Source: Mycoplana rhizolycopersici (lineage in GTDB: Bacteria > Pseudomonadota > Alphaproteobacteria > Rhizobiales > Rhizobiaceae). Taken from it: 64,000 nucleotides of DNA. Below, one piece after another: positions 23,787-32,334 of the stretch. A model generated the notes under the pieces. It was not told the DNA's origin. It did not search any database and was given only the letters and a program-made list of their open reading frames with translations. The stretch is from the NCBI RefSeq assembly GCF_013378445.1, contig NZ_JABXYK010000002.1, positions 1-64,000 of the forward strand. The letters are read 5' to 3'. Made by a program: the position numbers and the translations under genes. Every line of letters starts with the position of its first letter. Position 1 is the first letter of the stretch.

Positions 23787-25340
23787 ATGGCCGCACCCGC
23801 AGGTTCCTCGATCGATCTGTCTGCCGCGCTCGTGCTGGCGCCGGCCCCGCTTGCCGACTGGCTGGTGATCCTGCCGGTCGCCTGGTGCCTGGTGAGCGGC
23901 GCCGTGCTGCTGATGCTGCGCAAGAACCTGCACATCCAGCCGCTGCTCGCCATCCTGGCGCTTGCCGTTCTCGTCGTGCTGGACGGCCTGCTTCTGTGGC
24001 GCGTTATCGAGGGCGGCCCGCTGACCATGGTGATGGGCCGCTGGTTGCCGCCCTTCGGCATCGCCTTCACCGCCGATCTCACCGGCGCGCTGTTTGCGTT
24101 GTTCTCCGCGCTGGTGGCGCTGGCCGGCGGCGTCTTCGCCGTGCAGAACATCGACGGCTCCGGCCGCCGCTACGGCTTCTATCCGTTCCTGCTGCTTTTG
24201 ATGGCGGGCGTGTCCGGCGCGTTCCTGACCGGCGACATCTTCAACCTCTATGTCTGGTTCGAGGTGCTGCTGATCTCGTCCTTCGGGCTGCTCGTGCTCG
24301 GCTCCGAGCCAAAGCAGATCGACGGCGCGGTCAAGTATGCCTTCCTCAACCTCGTGGCGACGACGCTGTTTCTGATCGCGGTCGGCTATCTCTACGGCCT
24401 GTTCGGCACACTCAACATGGCCGACATCGCCATCAAGGCGGCCGAGCGCCGGGCGGACCTGCCGCTGATGACGCTGGCCACCCTGTTCGTCCTTGCCTTC
24501 GGCATGAAGGCGGCGGCCTTCCCGGTCAATTTCTGGCTGCCGGCCTCCTATCATACGCCGCGCATCGTCGTCTCCGCGCTGTTCGCCGGGCTGCTGACCA
24601 AGGTCGGCATCTATTCCCTCCTGCGCGTCATGGTCATGCTGTTTCCCGTCGAACGCGAGGAATTGAGCTTCGTCATCGCCGTGGCGGCGGCTGCAACCAT
24701 GCTTCTCGGCGCGCTCGGCGCCATCGGCCAGAGCGACATCCGCCGTCTGCTCGGCTATCTCGTGGTTTCCGGCATCGGCGTGATGCTGGCCGGCATTGCC
24801 GTGGGCGGTCCCGGCGTCGCCGGCGCGATCTTCTATGCGCTCCATTCCATGGTGGTGATGACGGCGCTCTACATGGCAAGCGGTGTGGCGGGCCGGCTGT
24901 CCGGCACCTTCGACCTAAACGGGGCAGGAGGGCTTTATGGCCGCACGGCCTATTTCTCCGCCCTGTCCCTCGTCCTGTTCCTGTCGGTCGCGGGCATGCC
25001 GCCGTTCTCCGGCTTCTGGCCGAAGGTGATGGTAGCAAAGGCTGCGATCGATATCGGCGCGTGGTGGCTGGCGGGCTCGGTCCTCCTGACCGGTTTCCTG
25101 ACGATGATCGCGGTCGGTCGCGTCTGGGCGCTTGCCTACTGGCGGCCATCAACTACGCCGGCAGGCGAGGGGGCAGGGCCGGGGCCTGCGGCCATCCTGC
25201 CGCTGTCCGCACTCGTGCTCGTTACCGTGCTGGTCGGCCTGTTCCCCGATCCGCTGCTGTCGCAGATCCAGGCGGCGGCGAGCCTGCTGGCCGATCCCTC
25301 CGCCTATATCGATTCCGTCTTCCCGCATGGAGCGCGATGA
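23787..25340 (+). CDS. phaD: Cation/proton antiporter subunit D
   Basis: A 517-residue NuoM/NuoN-like membrane subunit with about 14 helices. Characteristic motifs are GDIFNLYVWFEVLLISSFGL with a conserved Glu, FPVNFWLPASYHTPRIVVSA, LLTKVGIYSLLRVM with a conserved Lys, and AGMPPFSGFWPKVMVAKAAI. MrpA and MrpD together form the ion-translocating core. Six bases separate it from phaC. Confidence 0.92.
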   Translation: MAAPAGSSIDLSAALVLAPAPLADWLVILPVAWCLVSGAVLLMLRKNLHIQPLLAILALAVLVVLDGLLLWRVIEGGPLTMVMGRWLPPFGIAFTADLTGALFALFSALVALAGGVFAVQNIDGSGRRYGFYPFLLLLMAGVSGAFLTGDIFNLYVWFEVLLISSFGLLVLGSEPKQIDGAVKYAFLNLVATTLFLIAVGYLYGLFGTLNMADIAIKAAERRADLPLMTLATLFVLAFGMKAAAFPVNFWLPASYHTPRIVVSALFAGLLTKVGIYSLLRVMVMLFPVEREELSFVIAVAAAATMLLGALGAIGQSDIRRLLGYLVVSGIGVMLAGIAVGGPGVAGAIFYALHSMVVMTALYMASGVAGRLSGTFDLNGAGGLYGRTAYFSALSLVLFLSVAGMPPFSGFWPKVMVAKAAIDIGAWWLAGSVLLTGFLTMIAVGRVWALAYWRPSTTPAGEGAGPGPAAILPLSALVLVTVLVGLFPDPLLSQIQAAASLLADPSAYIDSVFPHGAR

Positions 25341-25813
25341 TGAAGCTGGTCATTCCCGCAGTGGTGTTCGCCATGATCTGGGCCGCCGTTACCGGCAGCC
25401 TGTCGCCGCTCAACGTGATCCTCGGCTTTCTGCTCGGTCTTCTGGCGCTCTGGCTTATCCGTCGCGATTTCGCAGGCAACCGCACGGCCTTCCGCCCCTT
25501 GCGGCTTCTGGCGCTCGCCGCCCTTTTCGTCAAGGAACTGGCGCTGTCGGCCTGGCGGGTCGCCGTCCTCGTCGCAAGCCCGCGCATGGCGCTTCGGCCC
25601 GGCATCTTCGCCTTTCCGCTCACGGTCGATCGCGACATCGAGATCACGCTGCTGGCGAACCTGATCACGCTGACGCCGGGAACGCTGTCCGTCGACGTCT
25701 CCGACGACCGCCGGTTCCTCTATGTGCACGCGCTCGACTGTTCCGATCCCGTGGCCACCAGGCGCGATATCGCCGACGGCTTCGAGCGCAAGATCCTGGA
25801 GGCGCTCCGCTGA
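25337..25813 (+). CDS. phaE: Cation/proton antiporter subunit E
   Basis: A 158-residue MrpE/MnhE protein with two N-terminal membrane helices (LVIPAVVFAMIWAAVTGSLS, LNVILGFLLGLLALWLIRRD) and a C-terminal cytoplasmic domain (LLANLITLTPGTLSVDVSDD and HALDCSDP). Two adjacent ATG codons (25337, 25340) overlap the phaD stop; either could be used. Confidence 0.9.
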   Translation: MMKLVIPAVVFAMIWAAVTGSLSPLNVILGFLLGLLALWLIRRDFAGNRTAFRPLRLLALAALFVKELALSAWRVAVLVASPRMALRPGIFAFPLTVDRDIEITLLANLITLTPGTLSVDVSDDRRFLYVHALDCSDPVATRRDIADGFERKILEALR

Positions 25814-26190
25814 TGACCGCCCATACGATCGTCCTTGCCGCATCCTCCTTCGCGCTCTTCATGATGTGCGTCGCCTTCTTTCTCACCGCATGGCGGGTGA
25901 TCAAGGGGCCGACGCTGCCGGACCGGATCGTCGCGCTCGACATGCTGGTGGCGATCGCGATCGGCTTCCTCGCCGTCGTCGCGATCAAGACCGGCTTCAA
26001 CCTCTACGTCGATATCGCCATATCGCTCGGACTGGTCGGCTTCCTGGCGACGGTGGCGCTCGCCCGCTTCGTCCTCAGCCAGGGCATGCCGGAGGACGAC
26101 CGCGACCCGCTGGCTTCCCCGGCGGCCCGCGGCGCGCGGTTGCCTGAACAGCGGCGGAAACGTTCGCCCGCCAAGCGAAAGGGGCGCTGA
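25813..26190 (+). CDS. phaF: Cation/proton antiporter subunit F
   Basis: A 125-residue MrpF/MnhF subunit with three helices and the conserved [20 protein letters not shown] motif around residue 30. A basic C-terminal tail (about 25 residues, ending [12 protein letters not shown]) is longer than in many homologues. Its ATG shares one base with the phaE stop (TGATG). Confidence 0.9.
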   Translation: MTAHTIVLAASSFALFMMCVAFFLTAWRVIKGPTLPDRIVALDMLVAIAIGFLAVVAIKTGFNLYVDIAISLGLVGFLATVALARFVLSQGMPEDDRDPLASPAARGARLPEQRRKRSPAKRKGR

Positions 26191-26191
26191 G

Positions 26192-26530
26192 ATGGATATC
26201 CTGCTCGCTCTTGTCGTTGCCGTGCTGCTGGTGGTCGGCGGTCTCTTTGCCTTGCTGGCTGCCATCGGTATCGTGCGTCTTCCCGATGTCTATACGCGTA
26301 TGCACGCCGCCTCCAAGGCGGGCACGGTCGGCTCCAGCCTCATGCTTGTCGCCGCCGGTCTCCATTCGGGGGAGTTCGCCACCTTCGCGCGCGCCTTTGC
26401 CGGCGTGGTCTTCTTCATCCTGACCGCGCCTGTGGCGGCGCATCTGGTGGCCAAGGCGGCACACCAGGCCGGATACCGGTTGTCGCGCGGCGCAGTCTGC
26501 GACGACATGCGTGACAAGGCCAAGAACTGA
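26192..26530 (+). CDS. phaG: Cation/proton antiporter subunit G
   Basis: A 112-residue MrpG/MnhG subunit with three helices and the family motif [20 protein letters not shown]. Last gene of the operon, one base after phaF. No clear terminator hairpin follows within the next 100 bases. Confidence 0.9.
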   Translation: MDILLALVVAVLLVVGGLFALLAAIGIVRLPDVYTRMHAASKAGTVGSSLMLVAAGLHSGEFATFARAFAGVVFFILTAPVAAHLVAKAAHQAGYRLSRGAVCDDMRDKAKN

Positions 26531-26960
26531 GCTGCAACTACATTCCGTTGCGGCATCTTTGGTCGGACATATTTTTCTTGCCGCCTCACCCGAATGGGGG
26601 ATGTACAAGAATCACTTGATCCGCGCCAAAATAATATTGGACTTTGCGGAAAACGATGTTATTCCACTCCAAGTAAAGCTGCTGTGTTGATTTTACTTGC
26701 GCGACCAGCTCCAGTCTAAGTTGCGACCTTTCTAAAGTGCTCTTTTTCGGGCGCCGTCGTGACAAAGATTTGGATCGATGAGGGGCGCTTCGGAAACGGA
26801 AGTAATATTAGCTATCTGTGAAATCTGCCTCCCGGGGGAGGTCCTTTCAAGGACGCGGACAGGTTCACCCAGCCCTGACAAGGTTAGCTTTGCGTAAGAT
26901 CGCAGTTTGTTCCGTCTTCGCATGCCTTGCGACGGGCGGTTCAACCGACAGGAGAAGAAA
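26531..26960 (+). promoter_or_regulatory. Long AT-rich leader and regulatory region of mucR
   Basis: 430 bases without an ORF that I can support. It holds several symmetries: CCAAAATAATATTGG (about 26625-26639, near-palindrome), CAAGTAAA...TTTACTTG (26670-26677 and 26692-26699, perfect 8-base arms, 14-base spacer), and CCTCCCGGGGGAGG (26828-26841). MucR-type regulators bind AT-rich sites in their own promoters (established), so these are candidate autoregulatory sites. A small RNA within the leader cannot be excluded. Confidence 0.45.
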
Positions 26961-27398
26961 ATGACTGAGATTTCCGACGGCAACGGCTCGAATTTGCTGG
27001 TAGAATTGACTGCCGACATCGTTGCCGCCTATGTCAGCAACCACGTCGTCCCCGTTTCCGAACTTTCGACTTTGATCGCCGACGTACACACCGCGCTGAA
27101 CAACACGTCGCAACCGGTTGTTGTTGCCGAGGTACCCGTCCCGGCGGAAAAGCCGAAGCCCCCGGTACCGATCCGCAAGTCGGTGCAGAACGACTTCATC
27201 ATCTGCCTCGAAGACGGCCAGAAGTTCAAGTCGCTCAAGCGCCACCTGATGACCCACTACGGCATGACCCCGGAGGAGTACCGCGAGAAGTGGGACCTTC
27301 CGGCCGATTATCCGATGGTTGCGCCCGCCTATGCCGAGGCGCGTTCGCGTCTGGCCAAGGAGATGGGCCTCGGTCAGCGCCGCAAGGCCCGCCGCTGA
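26961..27398 (+). CDS. mucR: MucR/Ros family transcriptional regulator
   Basis: A 145-residue regulator of the MucR/Ros family, which controls exopolysaccharide synthesis, motility and symbiosis or virulence in rhizobia and relatives. N-terminal oligomerisation helices ([20 protein letters not shown] with [15 protein letters not shown]) precede the DNA-binding domain [20 protein letters not shown] and [20 protein letters not shown]. The zinc finger is the Cys-Asp-His-His variant: the second Cys of Ros is replaced by Asp in CLED, as in other functional family members. AGGAG lies 6 bases before ATG 26961. A Rho-independent terminator follows. It may regulate the carbohydrate cluster at 43-64 kb (inference). 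Confidence 0.92.
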   Translation: MTEISDGNGSNLLVELTADIVAAYVSNHVVPVSELSTLIADVHTALNNTSQPVVVAEVPVPAEKPKPPVPIRKSVQNDFIICLEDGQKFKSLKRHLMTHYGMTPEEYREKWDLPADYPMVAPAYAEARSRLAKEMGLGQRRKARR

Positions 27399-27491
27399 CG
27401 CGCGTTCCGGCGCTCCGAGCGAGGCCGGGGATAGCCATAAAGCCTCCTCGATGCGCGGCACAGCCGCCTGCACGAGGAAGCCGAAAAACCG

Positions 27492-27517
27492 AACCGGGCC
27501 TTCGCGCCCGGTTTTTT
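27492..27517 (+). terminator. Rho-independent terminator of mucR
   Basis: AACCGGGC-CTTCGC-GCCCGGTT stem (8 base pairs) followed by a run of six T residues (27512-27517), 94 bases after the mucR stop. Confidence 0.85.
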
Positions 27518-27668
27518 GCACCCCGGCAAAGGAAAAAAAGCCTAGATCGGGGACGTTTATTTACATTTTCCTTATGATTTCAATGAATGGTTGTGCCGCT
27601 GCGCTTCATTCATCCCCGCCTCTTGCGTAGGGTGTATGAATAAATTCCTATCAACGGAGTGAGCAATC

Positions 27669-28178
27669 ATGCACGACCCTGGCCCGGCCCCCCATCGAAC
27701 CCCCGGTACAGCGCCCGAGGCGACCGAAGGCGGAGTCCGCCACCCCGTCAAGCGATCCCGCCGGTCCCGCGGTACGGCACGCTTCGGCGCGCGCCGCAGC
27801 CGGCTTCTGTCGGTAATGCAGTCCGGCGGCGGTGCGTTCGATCGTACCGAGCCGGCCGTGCGCTCGGTCTGCCGTATTGTCCGCCAGTTGGTCGCCGAGC
27901 TTCTGGCGCTGGCCAGCGACCGGCAGATGCGCCGGCGCAACGGCCGCCGGGCGGCCGCCCATGTCCGCCAGATCGCCATGTATGTCTGCCATGTGGCGCT
28001 GCAGATCTCCTTCGTGGAGATCGCAGCCGCCTTCGGCCGCGATCGCACCACGGTCAGCCACGCCTGCAACGCGGTCGAGGACCGGCGCGACGACTGCGCC
28101 TTCGACGATTTCGTCGCCACCGTCGAGCGCATCGCGCTTTCGATCTTCGCAAGTGCCGGGGCGATCGAGCATGAGTGA
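27669..28178 (+). CDS. HTH protein with DnaA C-terminal-like domain
   Basis: A 169-residue protein. The first 50 residues are basic and proline-rich; residues about 60-155 are helical and contain VEIAAAFGRDRTTVSHACNA, which resembles the DnaA C-terminal DNA-binding signature (Bac_DnaA_C, box-binding loop GRDHSTV). It lacks the AAA+ and other DnaA domains, so it is not an initiator but could recognise DnaA-box-like DNA. ATG 27669 has GGAG 9 bases upstream. It overlaps the DUF6456 gene by eight bases, so the pair should be co-translated. This gene pair is familiar from rhizobia but uncharacterised to my knowledge. Confidence 0.75.
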   Translation: MHDPGPAPHRTPGTAPEATEGGVRHPVKRSRRSRGTARFGARRSRLLSVMQSGGGAFDRTEPAVRSVCRIVRQLVAELLALASDRQMRRRNGRRAAAHVRQIAMYVCHVALQISFVEIAAAFGRDRTTVSHACNAVEDRRDDCAFDDFVATVERIALSIFASAGAIEHE

Positions 28179-29001
28179 GAAAAAATCCACCTTGGCCGCC
28201 GGCGCCGGCAAGCCGCTCGCATCGTTGCTGCGTTTTCTTGTGGCAGCCGGAAAGGCGAGGATCGACGCCGGGGATCCCGTCCGTCTTGAGGCCGAAAACG
28301 GCCGGACGGCGATGGTTCCTGCGGACGTCGTGCGTGAAGCGGTTCGGCTCGGGCTGGCGCTCCGAAACGGTGATGCGCTTTCGGCCGCCGCCGGCACGAA
28401 GACCTATCTGCGTCGCCTTCTGGCCGGCGCGGAAGGTTATCAGGACCAGCACCGCGACATCGCCGCGCGCACGGTCGAGACCGCCGCCGGCCGGCAGGCG
28501 GTGCGGGTCAATCAGTTGGAGTCGCCGCTATCAGCGCTGGTGCGCCTGAAGGACAAGGCCGGGACGCCGTATCTCAGCGAGGATGCCGTTGCCGCCGGCG
28601 AGCGCCTCGCGCGCGATTTCCTTCGGTGCGGCTTGCAACCGCGGCTGACGATGAGTTGGGAGCCGCGTCTTGCCGGCCGCAATGGCGGTGAGCCGGGGCA
28701 GGCGCGCGAGATCTCCGATACGGCGGTGGCGGCGCGGCAGCGCCTGCAGGCTGCCATCGAGGCCATGGGGCCGGAGCTTGCCGGCGTCGCTCTCGACATC
28801 TGCTGCTTCATGAAGGGACTGGAGACGGTGGAACGCGAGCGCCAGTGGCCGGTGCGTTCCGCCAAGCTGATGCTGCGCGCGGCCCTGATGGCGCTGTCGC
28901 GCCACTACGAGCCGGCGCCATCCGCGCAGCGGCGCAGCCACGCCTGGGGCGCGGAGGGTTTCCGGCCCGACATGGCCGCCCGTTTCTGCCGGCCGGATTG
29001 A
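28171..29001 (+). CDS. DUF6456 domain-containing protein
   Basis: A 276-residue, probably cytoplasmic protein. The C-terminal half (about 110-250) carries the DUF6456 region: QLESPLSALVRLKDKAGTPY, LARDFLRCGLQPRLTMSWEP and GPELAGVALDICCFMKGLET followed by ERQWPVRSAKLMLRAAL. The N-terminal part (about 1-90) is helical with no family I can name. It starts within the end of the HTH gene (8-base overlap). The end looks like a helix-turn-helix (WPVRSAKLMLRAALMALSRH), so a DNA-related role together with its partner is plausible but unproven. Confidence 0.7.
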   Translation: MSEKKSTLAAGAGKPLASLLRFLVAAGKARIDAGDPVRLEAENGRTAMVPADVVREAVRLGLALRNGDALSAAAGTKTYLRRLLAGAEGYQDQHRDIAARTVETAAGRQAVRVNQLESPLSALVRLKDKAGTPYLSEDAVAAGERLARDFLRCGLQPRLTMSWEPRLAGRNGGEPGQAREISDTAVAARQRLQAAIEAMGPELAGVALDICCFMKGLETVERERQWPVRSAKLMLRAALMALSRHYEPAPSAQRRSHAWGAEGFRPDMAARFCRPD

Positions 29002-29039
29002 GACGGGGGAACGCGAGGTGATGGAAGGCCGCTGCCGTC

Positions 29040-29459
29040 TCAGGCGGCGACCCGCACCGTTGCCTCCTCGCGAATGCGCCGCACCATGGATCGCAGCCCG
29101 TTGGCGCGCTGAGAGGAGAGATGCTCGACGAGGCCGATCTTGTTGAAGACTTCCAGCGCATCGGTCCGGGCGATCTCGGAGGCGTGCTTGCCGGAATAGA
29201 CAGCCATAACGATGGCCACCAGGCCACGCACGATATGCGCGTCCGAATCGCCCTCGAAGGTCAGGACCGGGTCGCCGCCGCCGTCCGAATGGGTCACGAG
29301 CCAGACCTGGCTGGCGCAGCCCTGCACCTTGTTCTCCGACGTGCGCTTGTCTTCGCTCAGCTCCGGCAACGCCTTGCCGAGCTCGATGACATAGCGATAG
29401 CGGTCCTCCCACTCGTCGAGAAAGGCGAAGTCGTCGATGATCTGGGCGAGGTCTGTCAT
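29040..29459 (-). CDS. sufE: SufE family Fe-S cluster assembly protein
   Basis: A 139-residue SufE-type sulfur-acceptor protein that receives sulfane sulfur from SufS and stimulates its desulfurase activity. Family features: IIDDFAFLDEWEDRYRYVIE, the active-site loop NKVQGCASQVWL with the sulfur-carrying Cys, and ANGLRSMVRRIREEA at the C-terminus. Other suf genes are not in the window, as is common for a second, solitary sufE in rhizobia. ATG 29459 follows GGGA. Convergent with the DUF6456 gene. Confidence 0.9.
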   Translation of the reverse strand: MTDLAQIIDDFAFLDEWEDRYRYVIELGKALPELSEDKRTSENKVQGCASQVWLVTHSDGGGDPVLTFEGDSDAHIVRGLVAIVMAVYSGKHASEIARTDALEVFNKIGLVEHLSSQRANGLRSMVRRIREEATVRVAA

Positions 29460-29722
29460 GTCGTGTCCCGTTGGTCTTCTGCCGGAACATATAATACCAA
29501 TGATAGATGATAGAAACCTATTGCGCCGGATCGATTTTGGTTTCCGGCGAGGCGAAAACCGCATCCGGACCAACCGGTCTGGAGAGGATTTTCAACGACG
29601 GCCGGAAATCAAAAGCGACCGGCCCTGCGGGTGGCCTCTATCCGGTCCCCGGCGGCGTCAAAATCCTCGCACGATGCCTTGGCATCGCGCTGCGGTCTTT
29701 TCCTTGCTGGATGACCTGCGGC

Positions 29723-29759
29723 AAAAAAAACGCCGCGAGGCATGGGCATCCTCGCGGCG
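29723..29759 (-). terminator. Rho-independent terminator of the DUF5330 gene
   Basis: Read on the minus strand: CGCCGCGAGG-ATGCCCATG-CCTCGCGGCG, a 10-base-pair stem, followed by eight T residues (29723-29730). It lies 38 bases after the DUF5330 stop. Confidence 0.85.
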
Positions 29760-29797
29760 GCTGTAAACAGCGACAGTTCAGGCAGTAATGGAAAATA

Positions 29798-30238
29798 TCA
29801 GGATGCGGGATCGGGACGGCGCGAGGGAACGGCGATCGTGCCGGTGACGACGCCATCCGGCTCGGCTGTGGCCTTGTGCGCCTGTTCGTCCGCCGGCACT
29901 GCAAGCGCGGGCATCGGCTGGTCGAGGGCGGCTGCGGTGTCGCCGGCCTGTTCGGCCGGGTCGGCGAACTGGGAGTCCAGCAGCTTGTAGGCCACATGCG
30001 CGCCCTCGCGGGCCCGGTGCCCCAGCGCCACGAAGGCTTCGGCGCCCTTCTGGCAGACGTCGGGCTTCTCCAGGCAGAGATCGGAAAGATAGCTGATAGC
30101 TTCACTCGCCGCGCTCACGGTATTGCCGAGTTCCATGGTCGGCCCGTGTTCCAGCTTCTGCGTCGATTCGCTGTCGAACAGCGGCAGAAGCACCAGAACA
30201 AGCGAGAACCAGAACGCTCCCTTGATCAGAAACCACAT
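29798..30238 (-). CDS. DUF5330 domain-containing membrane-anchored protein
   Basis: A 146-residue protein starting MWFLIKGAFWFSLVLVLLPL, an N-terminal membrane helix or uncleaved signal, followed by the DUF5330 core (VSAASEAISYLSDLCLEKPD, CQKGAEAFVALGHRAREG, AHVAYKLLDSQF), with two Cys that may pair in the periplasm, and a disordered Ala/Pro-rich tail. The family occurs in Rhizobiales; function unknown. An ATG four codons earlier (30250) is possible. A strong terminator follows. Confidence 0.75.
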   Translation of the reverse strand: MWFLIKGAFWFSLVLVLLPLFDSESTQKLEHGPTMELGNTVSAASEAISYLSDLCLEKPDVCQKGAEAFVALGHRAREGAHVAYKLLDSQFADPAEQAGDTAAALDQPMPALAVPADEQAHKATAEPDGVVTGTIAVPSRRPDPAS

Positions 30239-30744
30239 CGTCGTGCCCATCCTCAGTCTGCGGCGCCTGCCACTCTCTTGTCTATGGAGTGGCTTTGGCG
30301 TCCTTGCCGTCCGGTGCGACTCTTTCGGCCGCGGCCGTTTGTTGATGCGAGAATACGCAGGACAGGAAAATGGCCCTTTGCCGGAATCACTCGGGTTTTC
30401 CTCAAATTTGCATAAAACTTGAAGGAAGCGCCATTATCGGGCATTTCTCGCAAATTTTAGCGACTGTCGTTAAGCTTCGTGGCGAGAGTTGGGAGACGAA
30501 GCTCCGAAGAACCGGGCCTTCACCGTCGAATGGCCCGGCACACAGGTTAACGCGAACGAAAAAATGCCGCATTTTGAGACGCTTACCCGCCGTTAACCAC
30601 GAAGTTCAAATGCCGCCCGTATCGCTTTGAAACAGGCTTTTTCGGCCCTTTCGGGGGCTTTCCGACCGCCGATGTTTATCCTTTTCTAAGTCGCCGGTGC
30701 GATTCTGCGACCAGATAAAAGAACAACAGACGGCAGGGTATTGC
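30239..30744. other. Gap upstream of the histidine kinase gene
   Basis: About 500 bases with no supported ORF. The part from 30470 to 30600 is relatively AT-rich and contains several GTTAA motifs (GTTAAGC, GGTTAACG, CGTTAACC). TTAA-type half-sites are characteristic of the alphaproteobacterial cell-cycle regulator CtrA, but no full TTAA-N7-TTAA pair was confirmed, so regulation by CtrA is only a possibility. Confidence 0.3.
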
Positions 30745-32334
30745 GTGCGTCTTCTGAGTGACATCGCTGACAGAATGGCAGCCATTGCGGCCGCTGTTAC
30801 GGGTGAGTTTTGTGCGGCCGGCACGGATGTCGGCACGCCTGCCGGCCTGCGCGCGATTCTGTTGTCCTCGCTCGTCGCCGTACCCGTGCTGCCGCTTGCG
30901 CTCTGCGCCGTCATGCCGGTTTCCGCAGCGCTGCCGGCAGGTGCTGCCCTTGCTGCTTCGGGCGGCCTGCTGGCCACGGCTGCGGCTTCCGTCGTCTCGC
31001 GCCGCCGTTCTGGTCAAAGGGTTCAGATCGCCATCAGCGCAGCCCCCGATCCGGCCGCCAGCTACGATCTCTTCGCCGGCCTCGTCACCGTCCACGATCC
31101 GCGGGGCCATGTCACCGCCGTCCACGGGCGCGATCGCGAGGCCCTGCTGAAGCCCATGCGCGATCCGTTCGGGCGCGGCTTCATCGACCAGATCCATGTG
31201 TCCGACCGGCTGGGTTTCCTCCAGGCGATCGACCGGCTGCGCCAGGGCGAAGCCCATGCGAGCATCGACATCCGCCTCGAACAGGGGCGTGCCGGCGAGG
31301 CGAGCGGGCAGTTCCTGCATGTGCGCACGGAGATGACCGCCGTTCGCGACACCGCCGGCCTTCTGGCCTCGATCGTCGCCCAGTCGCGCGACATCTCCGA
31401 GGAAGCCCGACTGCGCAGCGACAGCGCGCGCAAGGCCGCCGAGGCCGAATCGGCCAACGACGCCAAGACCCGCTTCCTGGCCGCCGTCAGCCACGAACTG
31501 CGCACGCCGCTGAACGCGATCCTCGGCTTTTCCGATATCCTGGCCGGGGAGTACTTCGGCCGGCTGGAGAACGACCGCCAGCGCGAATACGTCGCCCTGA
31601 TCCATCAGTCCGGCGGACACCTGCTGTCTGTCGTCAACACCATGCTTGATGTCAGCAAGATCGAGGCGGGTCGCTACGAGCTTCTGCTGGAACCCTTCGC
31701 CGTTGCCGATAGCGTGAACACCTGCGAACAGATGCTGGCGCTGCAGGCCCGCCAGAAGGGCGTGCGCTTGACGAGCCGCGTGCCGCACGACATCGGCGAG
31801 GCCGTGGCCGACCAGCGCGCGCTGCAGCAAGTGCTGATCAATCTCGTCGGCAACGCCATCAAGTTCACCGACAAGGGCGGCATCGTCACCATCGACGCCT
31901 CGCGCGCGGGCCGTAATCTCGTCCTCAGCGTCAGCGATACCGGCATCGGCATTCCCGCCGAAAAGCTGGACATGATCGGCCAGCCCTTCGTCCAGGTCGA
32001 AAACGAATATACGCGCAAGTACGAGGGAACCGGTCTCGGCCTGTCGCTCGTCAAGGGGCTCGTCGCGCTGCATGGCGGAACCTTCGCCATCCACAGCGAT
32101 CCGGGCGAGGGCACCCGCATCACCATCACCATCCCGGCCGATGGCGCGCCCGCGCCTGGCACTGGCGAGACCGGCGCTGTGATCAATGCCGGGGAATTCC
32201 CGCCGCGACTGTTTCCCCGCGAGCGGAACGATGCGATACGCATGCAGATGACGGAGGGTGCTCCCTCCGAAGCTGACAAGGACACAGGCTATGAAGGCAG
32301 GGGCCATGACGGCACGCGCGCGAAAACAGCCTGA
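30745..32334 (+). CDS. Membrane sensor histidine kinase (PdhS/DivJ/PleC-like group)
   Basis: About 529 residues: a short N-terminus, two membrane helices (AILLSSLVAVPVLPLALCAV and [20 protein letters not shown]), a PAS-like sensor (about 105-225), then HisKA with phospho-accepting His250 (VSHELRTPLNAILGFSDILA) and an HATPase domain with N-box LVGNAIKF, G1 SDTGIGIP and G2 YEGTGLGLSLVKGL. The extended H-box resembles the kinases that control alphaproteobacterial cell division. Start GTG 30745 has AGGG six bases upstream; an earlier GTG at 30697 lacks support. No response regulator is adjacent, so it is an orphan kinase. It overlaps the next gene by 44 bases. Confidence 0.85.
   Translation: MRLLSDIADRMAAIAAAVTGEFCAAGTDVGTPAGLRAILLSSLVAVPVLPLALCAVMPVSAALPAGAALAASGGLLATAAASVVSRRRSGQRVQIAISAAPDPAASYDLFAGLVTVHDPRGHVTAVHGRDREALLKPMRDPFGRGFIDQIHVSDRLGFLQAIDRLRQGEAHASIDIRLEQGRAGEASGQFLHVRTEMTAVRDTAGLLASIVAQSRDISEEARLRSDSARKAAEAESANDAKTRFLAAVSHELRTPLNAILGFSDILAGEYFGRLENDRQREYVALIHQSGGHLLSVVNTMLDVSKIEAGRYELLLEPFAVADSVNTCEQMLALQARQKGVRLTSRVPHDIGEAVADQRALQQVLINLVGNAIKFTDKGGIVTIDASRAGRNLVLSVSDTGIGIPAEKLDMIGQPFVQVENEYTRKYEGTGLGLSLVKGLVALHGGTFAIHSDPGEGTRITITIPADGAPAPGTGETGAVINAGEFPPRLFPRERNDAIRMQMTEGAPSEADKDTGYEGRGHDGTRAKTA

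Noticed and set aside
26961-27398. MucR as a damaged Ros-type regulator because the second zinc Cys is Asp
   Set aside because: Functional MucR/Ros-family proteins in rhizobia carry the same substitution, and the rest of the domain is intact.
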